This document shows positions 21,062 to 34,750 of a stretch of DNA of 64,000 nucleotides, in pieces. The notes under the pieces were generated by a model. The model did no database searches. It worked only from the letters and a program-made list of their open reading frames with translations, and had not been told where the DNA came from. This DNA is from Auanema rhodensis (lineage: Eukaryota; Nematoda; Chromadorea; Rhabditida; Rhabditidae), in NCBI GenBank assembly GCA_964057225.1, contig OZ059898.1:2232001-2296000 (forward strand). Direction: 5' to 3'. Both the position numbers and the translations under genes were made by a program. Every line of letters begins with the position of its first letter. Position 1 is the stretch's first letter.

Positions 21062-23518
21062 CAATGTAGTATAGTGCATTCGATGCGGATTTTTAAGCTG
21101 CGTCGATCTGTGTTATCAGATTTGCGCTAGCTTAAAAATGCACCGAGATATCAACTGATATAAGTTCACACTTATATCCTCGATTTTCACCCTGAAGAAT
21201 TAATTTTTTCGTTGAATAACATTGTCCATCGTCTTTGCCTTGAAAAAAGGAATCTAAAAACATCTACTTTTTGCTAAATTATTTTGAAATTTTTCGAAAA
21301 AATTTTTGTCAAAATGTTTTTGGAAGCAATGTTGAGTGTACATGGAAACTCAACATACACTAATGCATCATTTTTCAAACGATCATAACTAATTTTTGTA
21401 TTAAGCGTTTCTCAATGTAGTATAGTGCATTCGATGCGGATTTTTAAGCTGCGTCGATCTGTGTTATCAGATTTGCGCTAGCTTAAAAATGCACCGAGAT
21501 ATCAACTGATATAAGTTCACACTTATATCCTCGATTTTCACCCTGAAGAATTAATTTTTTCGTTGAATAACATTGTCCATCGTCTTTGCCTTGAAAAAAG
21601 GAATCTAAAAACATCTACTTTTTGCTAAATTATTTTGAAATTTTTCGAAAAAATTTTTGTCAAAATGTTTTTGGAAGCAATGTTGAGTGTACATGGAAAC
21701 TCAACATACACTAATGCATCATTTTTCAAACGATCATAACTAATTTTTCTATTAAGCGTTTCTCAATGTAGTATAATGCATTCGATGCAAATTTTTAAGC
21801 TGCGTCGATCTGTGTTATCAGATTTGCGCTAGCTTAAAAATGCACCGAGATATCAACTGATATAAGTTCACACTTATATCCTCGATTTTCACCCTGAAGA
21901 ATTAATTTTTTTGTTGAATAACATTGTCCATCGTCTTTGCCTTGAAAAAAGGAATCTAAAAACATGTACTTTTTGCTAAATTATTTTGAAATTTTTCGAA
22001 AAAATTTTTGTCAAAATGTTTTTGGAAGCAATGTTGAGTGTACATGGAAACTCAACATACACTAATGCATCATTTTTCAAACGATCATAACTAATTTTTG
22101 TATTAAGCGTTTCTCAATGTAGTATAGTGCATTCGATGCGGATTTTTAAGCTGCGTCGATCTGTGTTATCAGATTTGCGCTAGCTTAAAAATGCACCGAG
22201 ATATCAACTGATATAAGTTCACACTTATATCCTCGATTTTCACCCTGAAGAATTAATTTTTTCGTTGAATAACATTGTCCATCGTCTTTGCCTTGAAAAA
22301 AGGAATCTAAAAACATCTACTTTTTGCTAAATTATTTTGAAATTTTTCGAAAAAATTTTTGTCAAAATGTTTTTGGAAGCAATGTTGAGTGTACATGGAA
22401 ACTCAACATACACTAATGCATCATTTTTCAAACGATCATAACTAATTTTTGTATTAAGCGTTTCTCAATGTAGTATAGTGCATTCGATGCGGATTTTTAA
22501 GCTGCGTCGATCTGTGTTATCAGATTTGCGCTAGCTTAAAAATGCACCGAGATATCAACTGATATAAGTTCACACTTATATCCTCGATTTTCACCCTGAA
22601 GAATTAATTTTTTTGTTGAATAACATTGTCCATCGTCTTTGCCTTGAAAAAAGGAATCTAAAAACATCTACTTTTTGCTAAATTATTTTGAAATTTTTCG
22701 AAAAAATTTTTGTCAAAATGTTTTTGGAAGCAATGTTGAGTGTACATGGAAACTCAACATACACTAATGCATCATTTTTCAAACGATCATAACTAATTTT
22801 TGTATTAAGCGTTTCTCAATGTAGTATAGTGCATTCGATGCGGATTTTTAAGCTGCGTCGATCTGTGTTATCAGATTTGCGCTAGCTTAAAAATGCACCG
22901 AGATATCAACTGATATAAGTTCACACTTATATCCTCGATTTTCACCCTGAAGAATTAATTTTTTCGTTGAATAACATTGTCCATCGTCTTTGCCTTGAAA
23001 AAAGGAATCTAAAAACATCTACTTTTTGCTAAATTATTTTGAAATTTTTCGAAAAAATTTTTGTCAAAATGTTTTTGGAAGCAATGTTGAGTGTACATGG
23101 AAACTCAACATACACTAATGCATCATTTTTCAAACGATCATAACTAATTTTTGTATTAAGCGTTTCTCAATGTAGTATAGTGCATTCGATGCGGATTTTT
23201 AAGCTGCGTCGATCTGTGTTATCAGATTTGCGCTAGCTTAAAAATGCACCGAGATATCAACTGATATAAGTTCACACTTATATCCTCGATTTTCACCCTG
23301 AAGAATTAATTTTTTCGTTGAATAACATTGTCCATCGTCTTTGCCTTGAAAAAAGGAATCTAAAAACATCTACTTTTTGCTAAATTATTTTGAAATTTTC
23401 TGAAAAAATTTTTGTCAAAATGTTTTTGGAAGCAATGTTGAGTGTACATGGAAACTCAACATACACTAATGCATCATTTTTCAAACGATCATAACTAATT
23501 TTTGTATTAAGCGTTTCT
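21062..23518 (+). repeat. Block M61-M67, near-consensus monomers
   Basis: These differ mainly at m149 (C or T) and m233-234. M62 ends in TTTTTCTATTAAGC and M63 has tataatgc with GCAAATTT, repeating the M52/M53 pair ten monomers (3511 bp) upstream. M63 also has ACATGTACT. Confidence 0.85.
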
Positions 23519-26500
23519 CAATGTAGTATAGTGCATTCGATGCGGATTTTTAAGCTGCGTCGATCTGTGTTATCAGATTTGCGCTAGCTTAAAAATGCAC
23601 CGAGATATCAACTGATATAAGTTCACACTTATATCCTCGATTTTCACCCTGAAGATTTAATTTTTTCGTTGAATAACATTGTCCATCGTCTTTGCCTTGA
23701 AAAATGGAATCTAAAAACATCTACTTTTTGCTAAATTATTTTGAAATTTTTTGAAAAAATTTTTGTCAAAATGTTTTTGGAAGCAATGTTGAGTGTACAT
23801 GGAAACTCAACATACACTAATGCATCATTTTTCAAACGATCATAACTAATTTTTATATTAAGCGTTTCTCAATGTAGCATAGTGCATTCGATGCGGATTT
23901 TTAAGCTGCGTCGATCTGTGTTATCAGATTTGCGCTAGCTTAAAAATGCACCGAGATATCAACTGATATAAGTTCACACTTATATCCTCGATTTTCACCC
24001 TGAAGAATTAATTTTTTTGTTGAATAACATTGTCCATCGTCTTTGCCTTGAAAAAAGGAATCTAAAAACATCTACTTTTTGCTAAATTATTTTGAAATTT
24101 TTCGAAAAAATTTTTGTCAAAATGTTTTTGGAAGCAATGTTGAGTGTACATGGAAACTCAACATACACTAATGCATCATTTTTCAAACGATCATAACTAA
24201 TTTTTGTATTAAGCGTTTCTCAATGTAGTATAGTGCATTCGATGCGGATTTTTAAGCTGCGTCGATCTGTGTTATCAGATTTGCGCTAGCTTAAAAATGC
24301 ACCGAGATATCAACTGATATAAGTTCACACTTATATCCTCGATTTTCACCCTGAAGAATTAATTTTTTTGTTGAATAACATTGTCCATCGTCTTTGCCTT
24401 GAAAAAAGGAATCTAAAAACATCTACTTTTTGCTAAATTATTTTGAAATTTTTCGAAAAAATTTTTGTCAAAATGTTTTTGGAAGCAATGTTGAGTGTAC
24501 ATGGAAACTCAACATACACTAATGCATCATTTTTCAAACGATCATAACTAATTTTTGTATTAAGCGTTTCTCAATGTAGTATAGTGCATTCGATGCGGAT
24601 TTTTAAGCTGCGTCGATCTGTGTTATCAGATTTGCGCTAGCTTAAAAATGCACCGAGATATCAACTGATATAAGTTCACACTTATATCCTCGATTTTCAC
24701 CCTGAAGAATTAATTTTTTTGTTGAATAACATTGTCCATCGTCTTTGCCTTGAAAAAAGGAATCTAAAAACATCTACTTTTTGCTAAATTATTTTGAAAT
24801 TTTCTAAAACAATTTTTGTCAAAATGTTTTTGGAAGCAATGTTGAGTGTACATGGAAACTCAACATACACTAATGCATCATTTTTCAAACGATCATAACT
24901 AATTTTTGTATTAAGCGTTTCTCAATGTAGTATAGTGCATTCGATGCGGATTTTTAAGCTGCGTCGATCTGTGTTATCAGATTTGCGCTAGCTTAAAAAT
25001 GCACCGAGATATCAACTGATATAAGTTCACACTTATATCCTCGATTTTCACCCTGAAGAATTAATTTTTTCGTTGAATAACATTGTCCATCGTCTTTGCC
25101 TTGAAAAAAGGAATCTAAAAACATCTACTTTTTGCTAAATTATTTTGAAATTTTCTGAAAAAATTTTTGTCAAAATGTTTTTGGAAGCAATGTTGAGTGT
25201 ACATGGAAACTCAACATACACTAATGCATCATTTTTCAAACGATCATAACTAATTTTTGTATTAAGCGTTTCTCAATGTAGTATAGTGCATTCGATGCGG
25301 ATTTTTAAGCTGCGTCGATCTGTGTTATCAGATTTGCGCTAGCTTAAAAATGCACCGAGATATCAACTGATATAAGTTCACACTTATATCCTCGATTTTC
25401 ACCATGAAGAATTAATTTTTTTGTTGAATAACATTGTCCATCGTCTTTGCCTTGAAAAAAGGAATCTAAAAACATCTACTTTTTGCTAAATTATTTTGAA
25501 ATTTTTCGAAAAAATTTTTGTCAAAATGTTTTTGGAAGCAATGTTGAGTGTACATGGAAACTCAACATACACTAATGCATCATTTTTCAAACGATCATAA
25601 CTAATTTTTGTATTAAGCGTTTCTCAATGTAGTATAGTGCATTCGATGCGGATTTTTAAGCTGCGTCGATCTGTGTTATCAGATTTGCGCTAGCTTAAAA
25701 ATGCACCGAGATATCAACTGATATAAGTTCACACTTATATCCTCGATTTTCACCCTGAAGAATTAATTTTTTCGTTGAATAACATTGTCCATCGTCTTTG
25801 CCTTGAAAAAAGGAATCTAAAAACATCTACTTTTTGCTAAATTATTTTGAAATTTTTCGAAAAAATTTTTGTCAAAATGTTTTTGGAAGCAATGTTGAGT
25901 GTACATGGAAACTCAACATACACTAATGCATCATTTTTCAAACGATCATAACTAATTTTTGTATTAAGCGTTTCTCAATGTAGTATAGTGCATTCGATGC
26001 GGATTTTTAAGCTGCGTCGATCTGTGTTATCAGATTTGCGCTAGCTTAAAAATGCACCGAGATATCAACTGATATAAGTTCACACTTATATCCTCGATTT
26101 TCACCCTGAAGAATTAATTTTTTCGTTGAATAACATTGTCCATCGTCTTTGCCTTGAAAAAAGGAATCTAAAAACATCTACTTTTTGCTAAATTATTTTG
26201 AAATTTTCTGAAAAAATTTTTGTCAAAATGTTTTTGGAAGCAATGTTGAGTGTACATGGAAACTCAACATACACTAATGCATCATTTTTCAAACGATCAT
26301 AACTAATTTTTGTATTAAGCGTTTCTCAATGTAGTATAGTGCATTCGATGCGGATTTTTAAGCTGCGTCGATCTGTGTTATCAGATTTGCGCTAGCTTAA
26401 AAATGCACCGAGATATCAACTGATATAAGTTCACACTTATATCCTCGATTTTCACCCTGAAGAATTAATTTTTTCGTTGAATAACATTGTCCATCGTCTT

Positions 26501-27730
26501 TGCCTTGAAAAAAGGAATCTAAAAACATCTACTTTTTGCTAAATTATTTTGAAATTTTCTGAAAAAATTTTTGTCAAAATGTTTTTGGAAGCAATGTTGA
26601 GTGTACATGGAAACTCAACATACACTAATGCATCATTTTTCAAACGATCATAACTAATTTTTGTATTAAGCGTTTCTCAATGTAGTATAGTGCATTCGAT
26701 GCGGATTTTTAAGCTGCGTCGATCTGTGTTATCAGATTTGCGCTAGCTTAAAAATGCACCGAGATATCAACTGATATAAGTTCACACTTATATCCTCGAT
26801 TTTCACCCTGAAGAATTAATTTTTTTGTTGAATAACATTGTCCATCGTCTTTGCCTTGAAAAAAGGAATCTAAAAACATCTACTTTTTGCTAAATTATTT
26901 TGAAATTTTTCGAAAAAATTTTTGTCAAAATGTTTTTGGAAGCAATGTTGAGTGTACATGGAAACTCAACATACACTAATGCATCATTTTTCAAACGATC
27001 ATAACTAATTTTTGTATTAAGCGTTTCTCAATGTAGTATAGTGCATTCGATGCGGATTTTTAAGCTGCGTCGATCTGTGTTATCAGATTTGCGCTAGCTT
27101 AAAAATGCACCGAGATATCAACTGATATAAGTTCACACTTATATCCTCGATTTTCACCCTGAAGAATTAATTTTTTCGTTGAATAACATTGTCCATCGTC
27201 TTTGCCTTGAAAAAAGGAATCTAAAAACATCTACTTTTTGCTAAATTATTTTGAAATTTTTCGAAAAAATTTTTGTCAAAATGTTTTTGGAAGCAATGTT
27301 GAGTGTACATGGAAACTCAACATACACTAATGCATCATTTTTCAAACGATCATAACTAATTTTTGTATTAAGCGTTTCTCAATGTAGTATAGTGCATTCG
27401 ATGCGGATTTTTAAGCTGCGTCGATCTGTGTTATCAGATTTGCGCTAGCTTAAAAATGCACCGAGATATCAACTGATATAAGTTCACACTTATATCCTCG
27501 ATTTTCACCCTGAAGAATTAATTTTTTCGTTGAATAACATTGTCCATCGTCTTTGCCTTGAAAAAAGGAATCTAAAAACATCTACTTTTTGCTAAATTAT
27601 TTTGAAATTTTCTGAAAAAATTTTTGTCAAAATGTTTTTGGAAGCAATGTTGAGTGTACATGGAAACTCAACATACACTAATGCATCATTTTTCAAACGA
27701 TCATAACTAATTTTTGTATTAAGCGTTTCT
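23519..27730 (+). repeat. Higher-order repeat unit 1, 12 monomers (M68-M79)
   Basis: It starts with a distinctive pair. M68 has t138, t187, TTTG at m232-235 and a TTTTTATATT end; M69 has GTAGCATAG at its start. The pair recurs at 27731 (4212 bp = 12 monomers) and 31592 (3861 bp = 11 monomers). M71 carries TCTA at m232-235 plus a private AAAACAATTT, and M73 a private ACCATG. Confidence 0.88.
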
Positions 27731-30700
27731 CAATGTAGTATAGTGCATTCGATGCGGATTTTTAAGCTGCGTCGATCTGTGTTATCAGATTTGCGCTAGC
27801 TTAAAAATGCACCGAGATATCAACTGATATAAGTTCACACTTATATCCTCGATTTTCACCCTGAAGATTTAATTTTTTCGTTGAATAACATTGTCCATCG
27901 TCTTTGCCTTGAAAAATGGAATCTAAAAACATCTACTTTTTGCTAAATTATTTTGAAATTTTTTGAAAAAATTTTTGTCAAAATGTTTTTGGAAGCAATG
28001 TTGAGTGTACATGGAAACTCAACATACACTAATGCATCATTTTTCAAACGATCATAACTAATTTTTATATTAAGCGTTTCTCAATGTAGCATAGTGCATT
28101 CGATGCGGATTTTTAAGCTGCGTCGATCTGTGTTATCAGATTTGCGCTAGCTTAAAAATGCACCGAGATATCAACTGATATAAGTTCACACTTATATCCT
28201 CGATTTTCACCCTGAAGAATTAATTTTTTTGTTGAATAACATTGTCCATCGTCTTTGCCTTGAAAAAAGGAATCTAAAAACATCTACTTTTTGCTAAATT
28301 ATTTTGAAATTTTTCGAAAAAATTTTTGTCAAAATGTTTTTGGAAGCAATGTTGAGTGTACATGGAAACTCAACATACACTAATGCATCATTTTTCAAAC
28401 GATCATAACTAATTTTTGTATTAAGCGTTTCTCAATGTAGTATAGTGCATTCGATGCGGATTTTTAAGCTGCGTCGATCTGTGTTATCAGATTTGCGCTA
28501 GCTTAAAAATGCACCGAGATATCAACTGATATAAGTTCACACTTATATCCTCGATTTTCACCCTGAAGAATTAATTTTTTTGTTGAATAACATTGTCCAT
28601 CGTCTTTGCCTTGAAAAAAGGAATCTAAAAACATCTACTTTTTGCTAAATTATTTTGAAATTTTTCGAAAAAATTTTTGTCAAAATGTTTTTGGAAGCAA
28701 TGTTGAGTGTACATGGAAACTCAACATACACTAATGCATCATTTTTCAAACGATCATAACTAATTTTTGTATTAAGCGTTTCTCAATGTAGTATAGTGCA
28801 TTCGATGCGGATTTTTAAGCTGCGTCGATCTGTGTTATCAGATTTGCGCTAGCTTAAAAATGCACCGAGATATCAACTGATATAAGTTCACACTTATATC
28901 CTCGATTTTCACCCTGAAGAATTAATTTTTTCGTTGAATAACATTGTCCATCGTCTTTGCCTTGAAAAAAGGAATCTAAAAACATCTACTTTTTGCTAAA
29001 TTATTTTGAAATTTTCTAAAAAAATTTTTGTCAAAATGTTTTTGGAAGCAATGTTGAGTGTACATGGAAACTCAACATACACTAATGCATCATTTTTCAA
29101 ACGATCATAACTAATTTTTGTATTAAGCGTTTCTCAATGTTGTATAGTGCATTCGATGCGGATTTTTAAGCTGCGTCGATCTGTGTTATCAGATTTGCGC
29201 TAGCTTAAAAATGCACCGAGATATCAACTGATATAAGTTCACACTTATATCCTCGATTTTCACCCTGAAGAATTAATTTTTTCGTTGAATAACATTGTCC
29301 ATCGTCTTTGCCTTGAAAAAAGGAATCTAAAAACATCTACTTTTTGCTAAATTATTTTGAAATTTTCTGAAAAAATTTTTGTCAAAATGTTTTTGGAAGC
29401 AATGTTGAGTGTACATGGAAACTCAACATACACTAATGCATCATTTTTCAAACGATCATAACTAATTTTTGTATTAAGCGTTTCTCAATGTAGTATAGTG
29501 CATTCGATGCGGATTTTTAAGCTGCGTCGATCTGTGTTATCAGATTTGCGCTAGCTTAAAAATGCACCGAGATATCAACTGATATAAGTTCACACTTATA
29601 TCCTCGATTTTCACCCTGAAGAATTAATTTTTTTGTTGAATAACATTGTCCATCGTCTTTGCCTTGAAAAAAGGAATCTAAAAACATCTACTTTTTGCTA
29701 AATTATTTTGAAATTTTTCGAAAAAATTTTTGTCAAAATGTTTTTGGAAGCAATGTTGAGTGTACATGGAAACTCAACATACACTAATGCATCATTTTTC
29801 AAACGATCATAACTAATTTTTGTATTAAGCGTTTCTCAATGTAGTATAGTGCATTCGATGCGGATTTTTAAGCTGCGTCGATCTGTGTTATCAGATTTGC
29901 GCTAGCTTAAAAATGCACCGAGATATCAACTGATATAAGTTCACACTTATATCCTCGATTTTCACCTTGAAGAATTAATTTTTTTGTTGAATAACATTGT
30001 CCATCGTCTTTGCCTTGAAAAAAGGAATCTAAAAACATCTACTTTTTGCTAAATTATTTTGAAATTTTTCGAAAAAATTTTTGTCAAAATGTTTTTGGAA
30101 GCAATGTTGAGTGTACATGGAAACTCAACATACACTAATGCATCATTTTTCAAACGATCATAACTAATTTTTGTATTAAGCGTTTCTCAATGTAGTATAG
30201 TGCATTCGATGCGGATTTTTAAGCTGCGTCGATCTGTGTTATCAGATTTGCGCTAGCTTAAAAATGCACCGAGATATCAACTGATATAAGTTCACACTTA
30301 TATCCTCGATTTTCACCCTGAAGAATTAATTTTTTCGTTGAATAACATTGTCCATCGTCTTTGCCTTGAAAAAAGGAATCTAAAAACATCTACTTTTTGC
30401 TAAATTATTTTGAAATTTTCTAAAAAAATTTTTGTCAAAATGTTTTTGGAAGCAATGTTGAGTGTACATGGAAACTCAACATACACTAATGCATCATTTT
30501 TCAAACGATCATAACTAATTTTTGTATTAAGCGTTTCTCAATGTAGTATAGTGCATTCGATGCGGATTTTTAAGCTGCGTCGATCTGTGTTATCAGATTT
30601 GCGCTAGCTTAAAAATGCACCGAGATATCAACTGATATAAGTTCACACTTATATCCTCGATTTTCACCCTGAAGAATTAATTTTTTCGTTGAATAACATT

Positions 30701-31591
30701 GTCCATCGTCTTTGCCTTGAAAAAAGGAATCTAAAAACATCTACTTTTTGCTAAATTATTTTGAAATTTTCTGAAAAAATTTTTGTCAAAATGTTTTTGG
30801 AAGCAATGTTGAGTGTACATGGAAACTCAACATACACTAATGCATCATTTTTCAAACGATCATAACTAATTTTTGTATTAAGCGTTTCTCAATGTAGTAT
30901 AGTGCATTCGATGCGGATTTTTAAGCTGCGTCGATCTGTGTTATCAGATTTGCGCTAGCTTAAAAATGCACCGAGATATCAACTGATATAAGTTCACACT
31001 TATATCCTCGATTTTCACCCTGAAGAATTAATTTTTTTGTTGAATAACATTGTCCATCGTCTTTGCCTTGAAAAAAGGAATCTAAAAACATCTACTTTTT
31101 GCTAAATTATTTTGAAATTTTTCGAAAAAAGTTTTGTCAAAATGTTTTTGGAAGCAATGTTGAGTGTACATGGAAACTCAACATACACTAATGCATCATT
31201 TTTCAAACGATCATAACTAATTTTTGTATTAAGCGTTTCTCAATGTAGTATAGTGCATTCGATGCGGATTTTTAAGCTGCGTCGATCTGTGTTATCAGAT
31301 TTGCGCTAGCTTAAAAATGCACCGAGATATCAACTGATATAAGTTCACACTTATATCCTCGATTTTCACCCTGAAGAATTAATTTTTTCGTTGAATAACA
31401 TTGTCCATCGTCTTTGCCTTGAAAAAAGGAATCTAAAAACATCTACTTTTTGCTAAATTATTTTGAAATTTTCTGAAAAAATTTTTGTCAAAATGTTTTT
31501 GGAAGCAATGTTGAGTGTACATGGAAACTCAACATACACTAATGCATCATTTTTCAAACGATCATAACTAATTTTTGTATTAAGCGTTTCT
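27731..31591 (+). repeat. Higher-order repeat unit 2, 11 monomers (M80-M90)
   Basis: M80/M81 match M68/M69. Then M83 has TCTA, M84 GTTGTATAG with TCTG, M86 CACCTTG, M87 TCTA, M88 TCTG and M89 AAAAAAGTTTTG. M84-M88 also match M27-M31 at 9127. The unit is one monomer shorter than unit 1. Confidence 0.9.
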
Positions 31592-34500
31592 CAATGTAGT
31601 ATAGTGCATTCGATGCGGATTTTTAAGCTGCGTCGATCTGTGTTATCAGATTTGCGCTAGCTTAAAAATGCACCGAGATATCAACTGATATAAGTTCACA
31701 CTTATATCCTCGATTTTCACCCTGAAGATTTAATTTTTTCGTTGAATAACATTGTCCATCGTCTTTGCCTTGAAAAATGGAATCTAAAAACATCTACTTT
31801 TTGCTAAATTATTTTGAAATTTTTTGAAAAAATTTTTGTCAAAATGTTTTTGGAAGCAATGTTGAGTGTACATGGAAACTCAACATACACTAATGCATCA
31901 TTTTTCAAACGATCATAACTAATTTTTATATTAAGCGTTTCTCAATGTAGCATAGTGCATTCGATGCGGATTTTTAAGCTGCGTCGATCTGTGTTATCAG
32001 ATTTGCGCTAGCTTAAAAATGCACCGAGATATCAACTGATATAAGTTCACACTTATATCCTCGATTTTCACCCTGAAGAATTAATTTTTTTGTTGAATAA
32101 CATTGTCCATCGTCTTTGCCTTGAAAAAAGGAATCTAAAAACATCTACTTTTTGCTAAATTATTTTGAAATTTTTCGAAAAAATTTTTGTCAAAATGTTT
32201 TTGGAAGCAATGTTGAGTGTACATGGAAACTCAACATACACTAATGCATCATTTTTCAAACGATCATAACTAATTTTTGTATTAAGCGTTTCTCAATGTA
32301 GTATAGTGCATTCGATGCGGATTTTTAAGCTGCGTCGATCTGTGTTATCAGATTTGCGCTAGCTTAAAAATGCACCGAGATATCAACTGATATAAGTTCA
32401 CACTTATATCCTCGATTTTCACCCTGAAGAATTAATTTTTTTGTTGAATAACATTGTCCATCGTCTTTGCCTTGAAAAAAGGAATCTAAAAACATCTACT
32501 TTTTGCTAAATTATTTTGAAATTTTTCGAAAAAATTTTTGTCAAAATGTTTTTGGAAGCAATGTTGAGTGTACATGGAAACTCAACATACACTAATGCAT
32601 CATTTTTCAAACGATCATAACTAATTTTTGTATTAAGCGTTTCTCAATGTAGTATAGTGCATTCGATGCGGATTTTTAAGCTGCGTCGATCTGTGTTATC
32701 AGATTTGCGCTAGCTTAAAAATGCACCGAGATATCAACTGATATAAGTTCACACTTATATCCTCGATTTTCACCCTGAAGAATTAATTTTTTCGTTGAAT
32801 AACATTGTCCATCGTCTTTGCCTTGAAAAAAGGAATCTAAAAACATCTACTTTTTGCTAAATTATTTTGAAATTTTCTAAAAAAATTTTTGTCAAAATGT
32901 TTTTGGAAGCAATGTTGAGTGTACATGGAAACTCAACATACACTAATGCATCATTTTTCAAACGATCATAACTAATTTTTGTATTAAGCGTTTCTCAATG
33001 TTGTATAGTGCATTCGATGCGGATTTTTAAGCTGCGTCGATCTGTGTTATCAGATTTGCGCTAGCTTAAAAATGCACCGAGATATCAACTGATATAAGTT
33101 CACACTTATATCCTCGATTTTCACCCTGAAGAATTAATTTTTTCGTTGAATAACATTGTCCATCGTCTTTGCCTTGAAAAAAGGAATCTAAAAACATCTA
33201 CTTTTTGCTAAATTATTTTGAAATTTTCTGAAAAAATTTTTGTCAAAATGTTTTTGGAAGCAATGTTGAGTGTACATGGAAACTCAACATACACTAATGC
33301 ATCATTTTTCAAACGATCATAACTAATTTTTGTATTAAGCGTTTCTCAATGTAGTATAGTGCATTCGATGCGGATTTTTAAGCTGCGTCGATCTGTGTTA
33401 TCAGATTTGCGCTAGCTTAAAAATGCACCGAGATATCAACTGATATAAGTTCACACTTATATCCTCGATTTTCACCCTGAAGAATTAATTTTTTTGTTGA
33501 ATAACATTGTCCATCGTCTTTGCCTTGAAAAAAGGAATCTAAAAACATCTACTTTTTGCTAAATTATTTTGAAATTTTTCGAAAAAATTTTTGTCAAAAT
33601 GTTTTTGGAAGCAATGTTGAGTGTACATGGAAACTCAACATACACTAATGCATCATTTTTCAAACGATCATAACTAATTTTTGTATTAAGCGTTTCTCAA
33701 TGTAGTATAGTGCATTCGATGCGGATTTTTAAGCTGCGTCGATCTGTGTTATCAGATTTGCGCTAGCTTAAAAATGCACCGAGATATCAACTGATATAAG
33801 TTCACACTTATATCCTCGATTTTCACCTTGAAGAATTAATTTTTTTGTTGAATAACATTGTCCATCGTCTTTGCCTTGAAAAAAGGAATCTAAAAACATC
33901 TACTTTTTGCTAAATTATTTTGAAATTTTTCGAAAAAATTTTTGTCAAAATGTTTTTGGAAGCAATGTTGAGTGTACATGGAAACTCAACATACACTAAT
34001 GCATCATTTTTCAAACGATCATAACTAATTTTTGTATTAAGCGTTTCTCAATGTAGTATAGTGCATTCGATGCGGATTTTTAAGCTGCGTCGATCTGTGT
34101 TATCAGATTTGCGCTAGCTTAAAAATGCACCGAGATATCAACTGATATAAGTTCACACTTATATCCTCGATTTTCACCCTGAAGAATTAATTTTTTCGTT
34201 GAATAACATTGTCCATCGTCTTTGCCTTGAAAAAAGGAATCTAAAAACATCTACTTTTTGCTAAATTATTTTGAAATTTCCTAAAAAAATTTTTGTCAAA
34301 ATGTTTTTGGAAGCAATGTTGAGTGTACATGGAAACTCAACATACACTAATGCATCATTTTTCAAACGATCATAACTAATTTTTGTATTAAGCGTTTCTC
34401 AATGTAGTATAGTGCATTCGATGCGGATTTTTAAGCTGCGTCGATCTGTGTTATCAGATTTGCGCTAGCTTAAAAATGCACCGAGATATCAACTGATATA

Positions 34501-34750
34501 AGTTCACACTTATATCCTCGATTTTCACCCTGAAGAATTAATTTTTTCGTTGAATAACATTGTCCATCGTCTTTGCCTTGAAAAAAGGAATCTAAAAACA
34601 TCTACTTTTTGCTAAATTATTTTGAAATTTCCTAAAAAAATTTTTGTCAAAATGTTTTTGGAAGCAATGTTGAGTGTACATGGAAACTCAACATACACTA
34701 ATGCATCATTTTTCAAACGATCATAACTAATTTTTGTATTAAGCGTTTCT
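31592..34750 (+). repeat. Higher-order repeat unit 3, partial (M91-M99)
   Basis: M91-M97 match M80-M86 mark for mark over 2457 bp. M98 matches M87 except for CCTA instead of TCTA at m232-235, and M99 repeats M98, so the last monomer was duplicated after the unit was copied. Confidence 0.9.
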
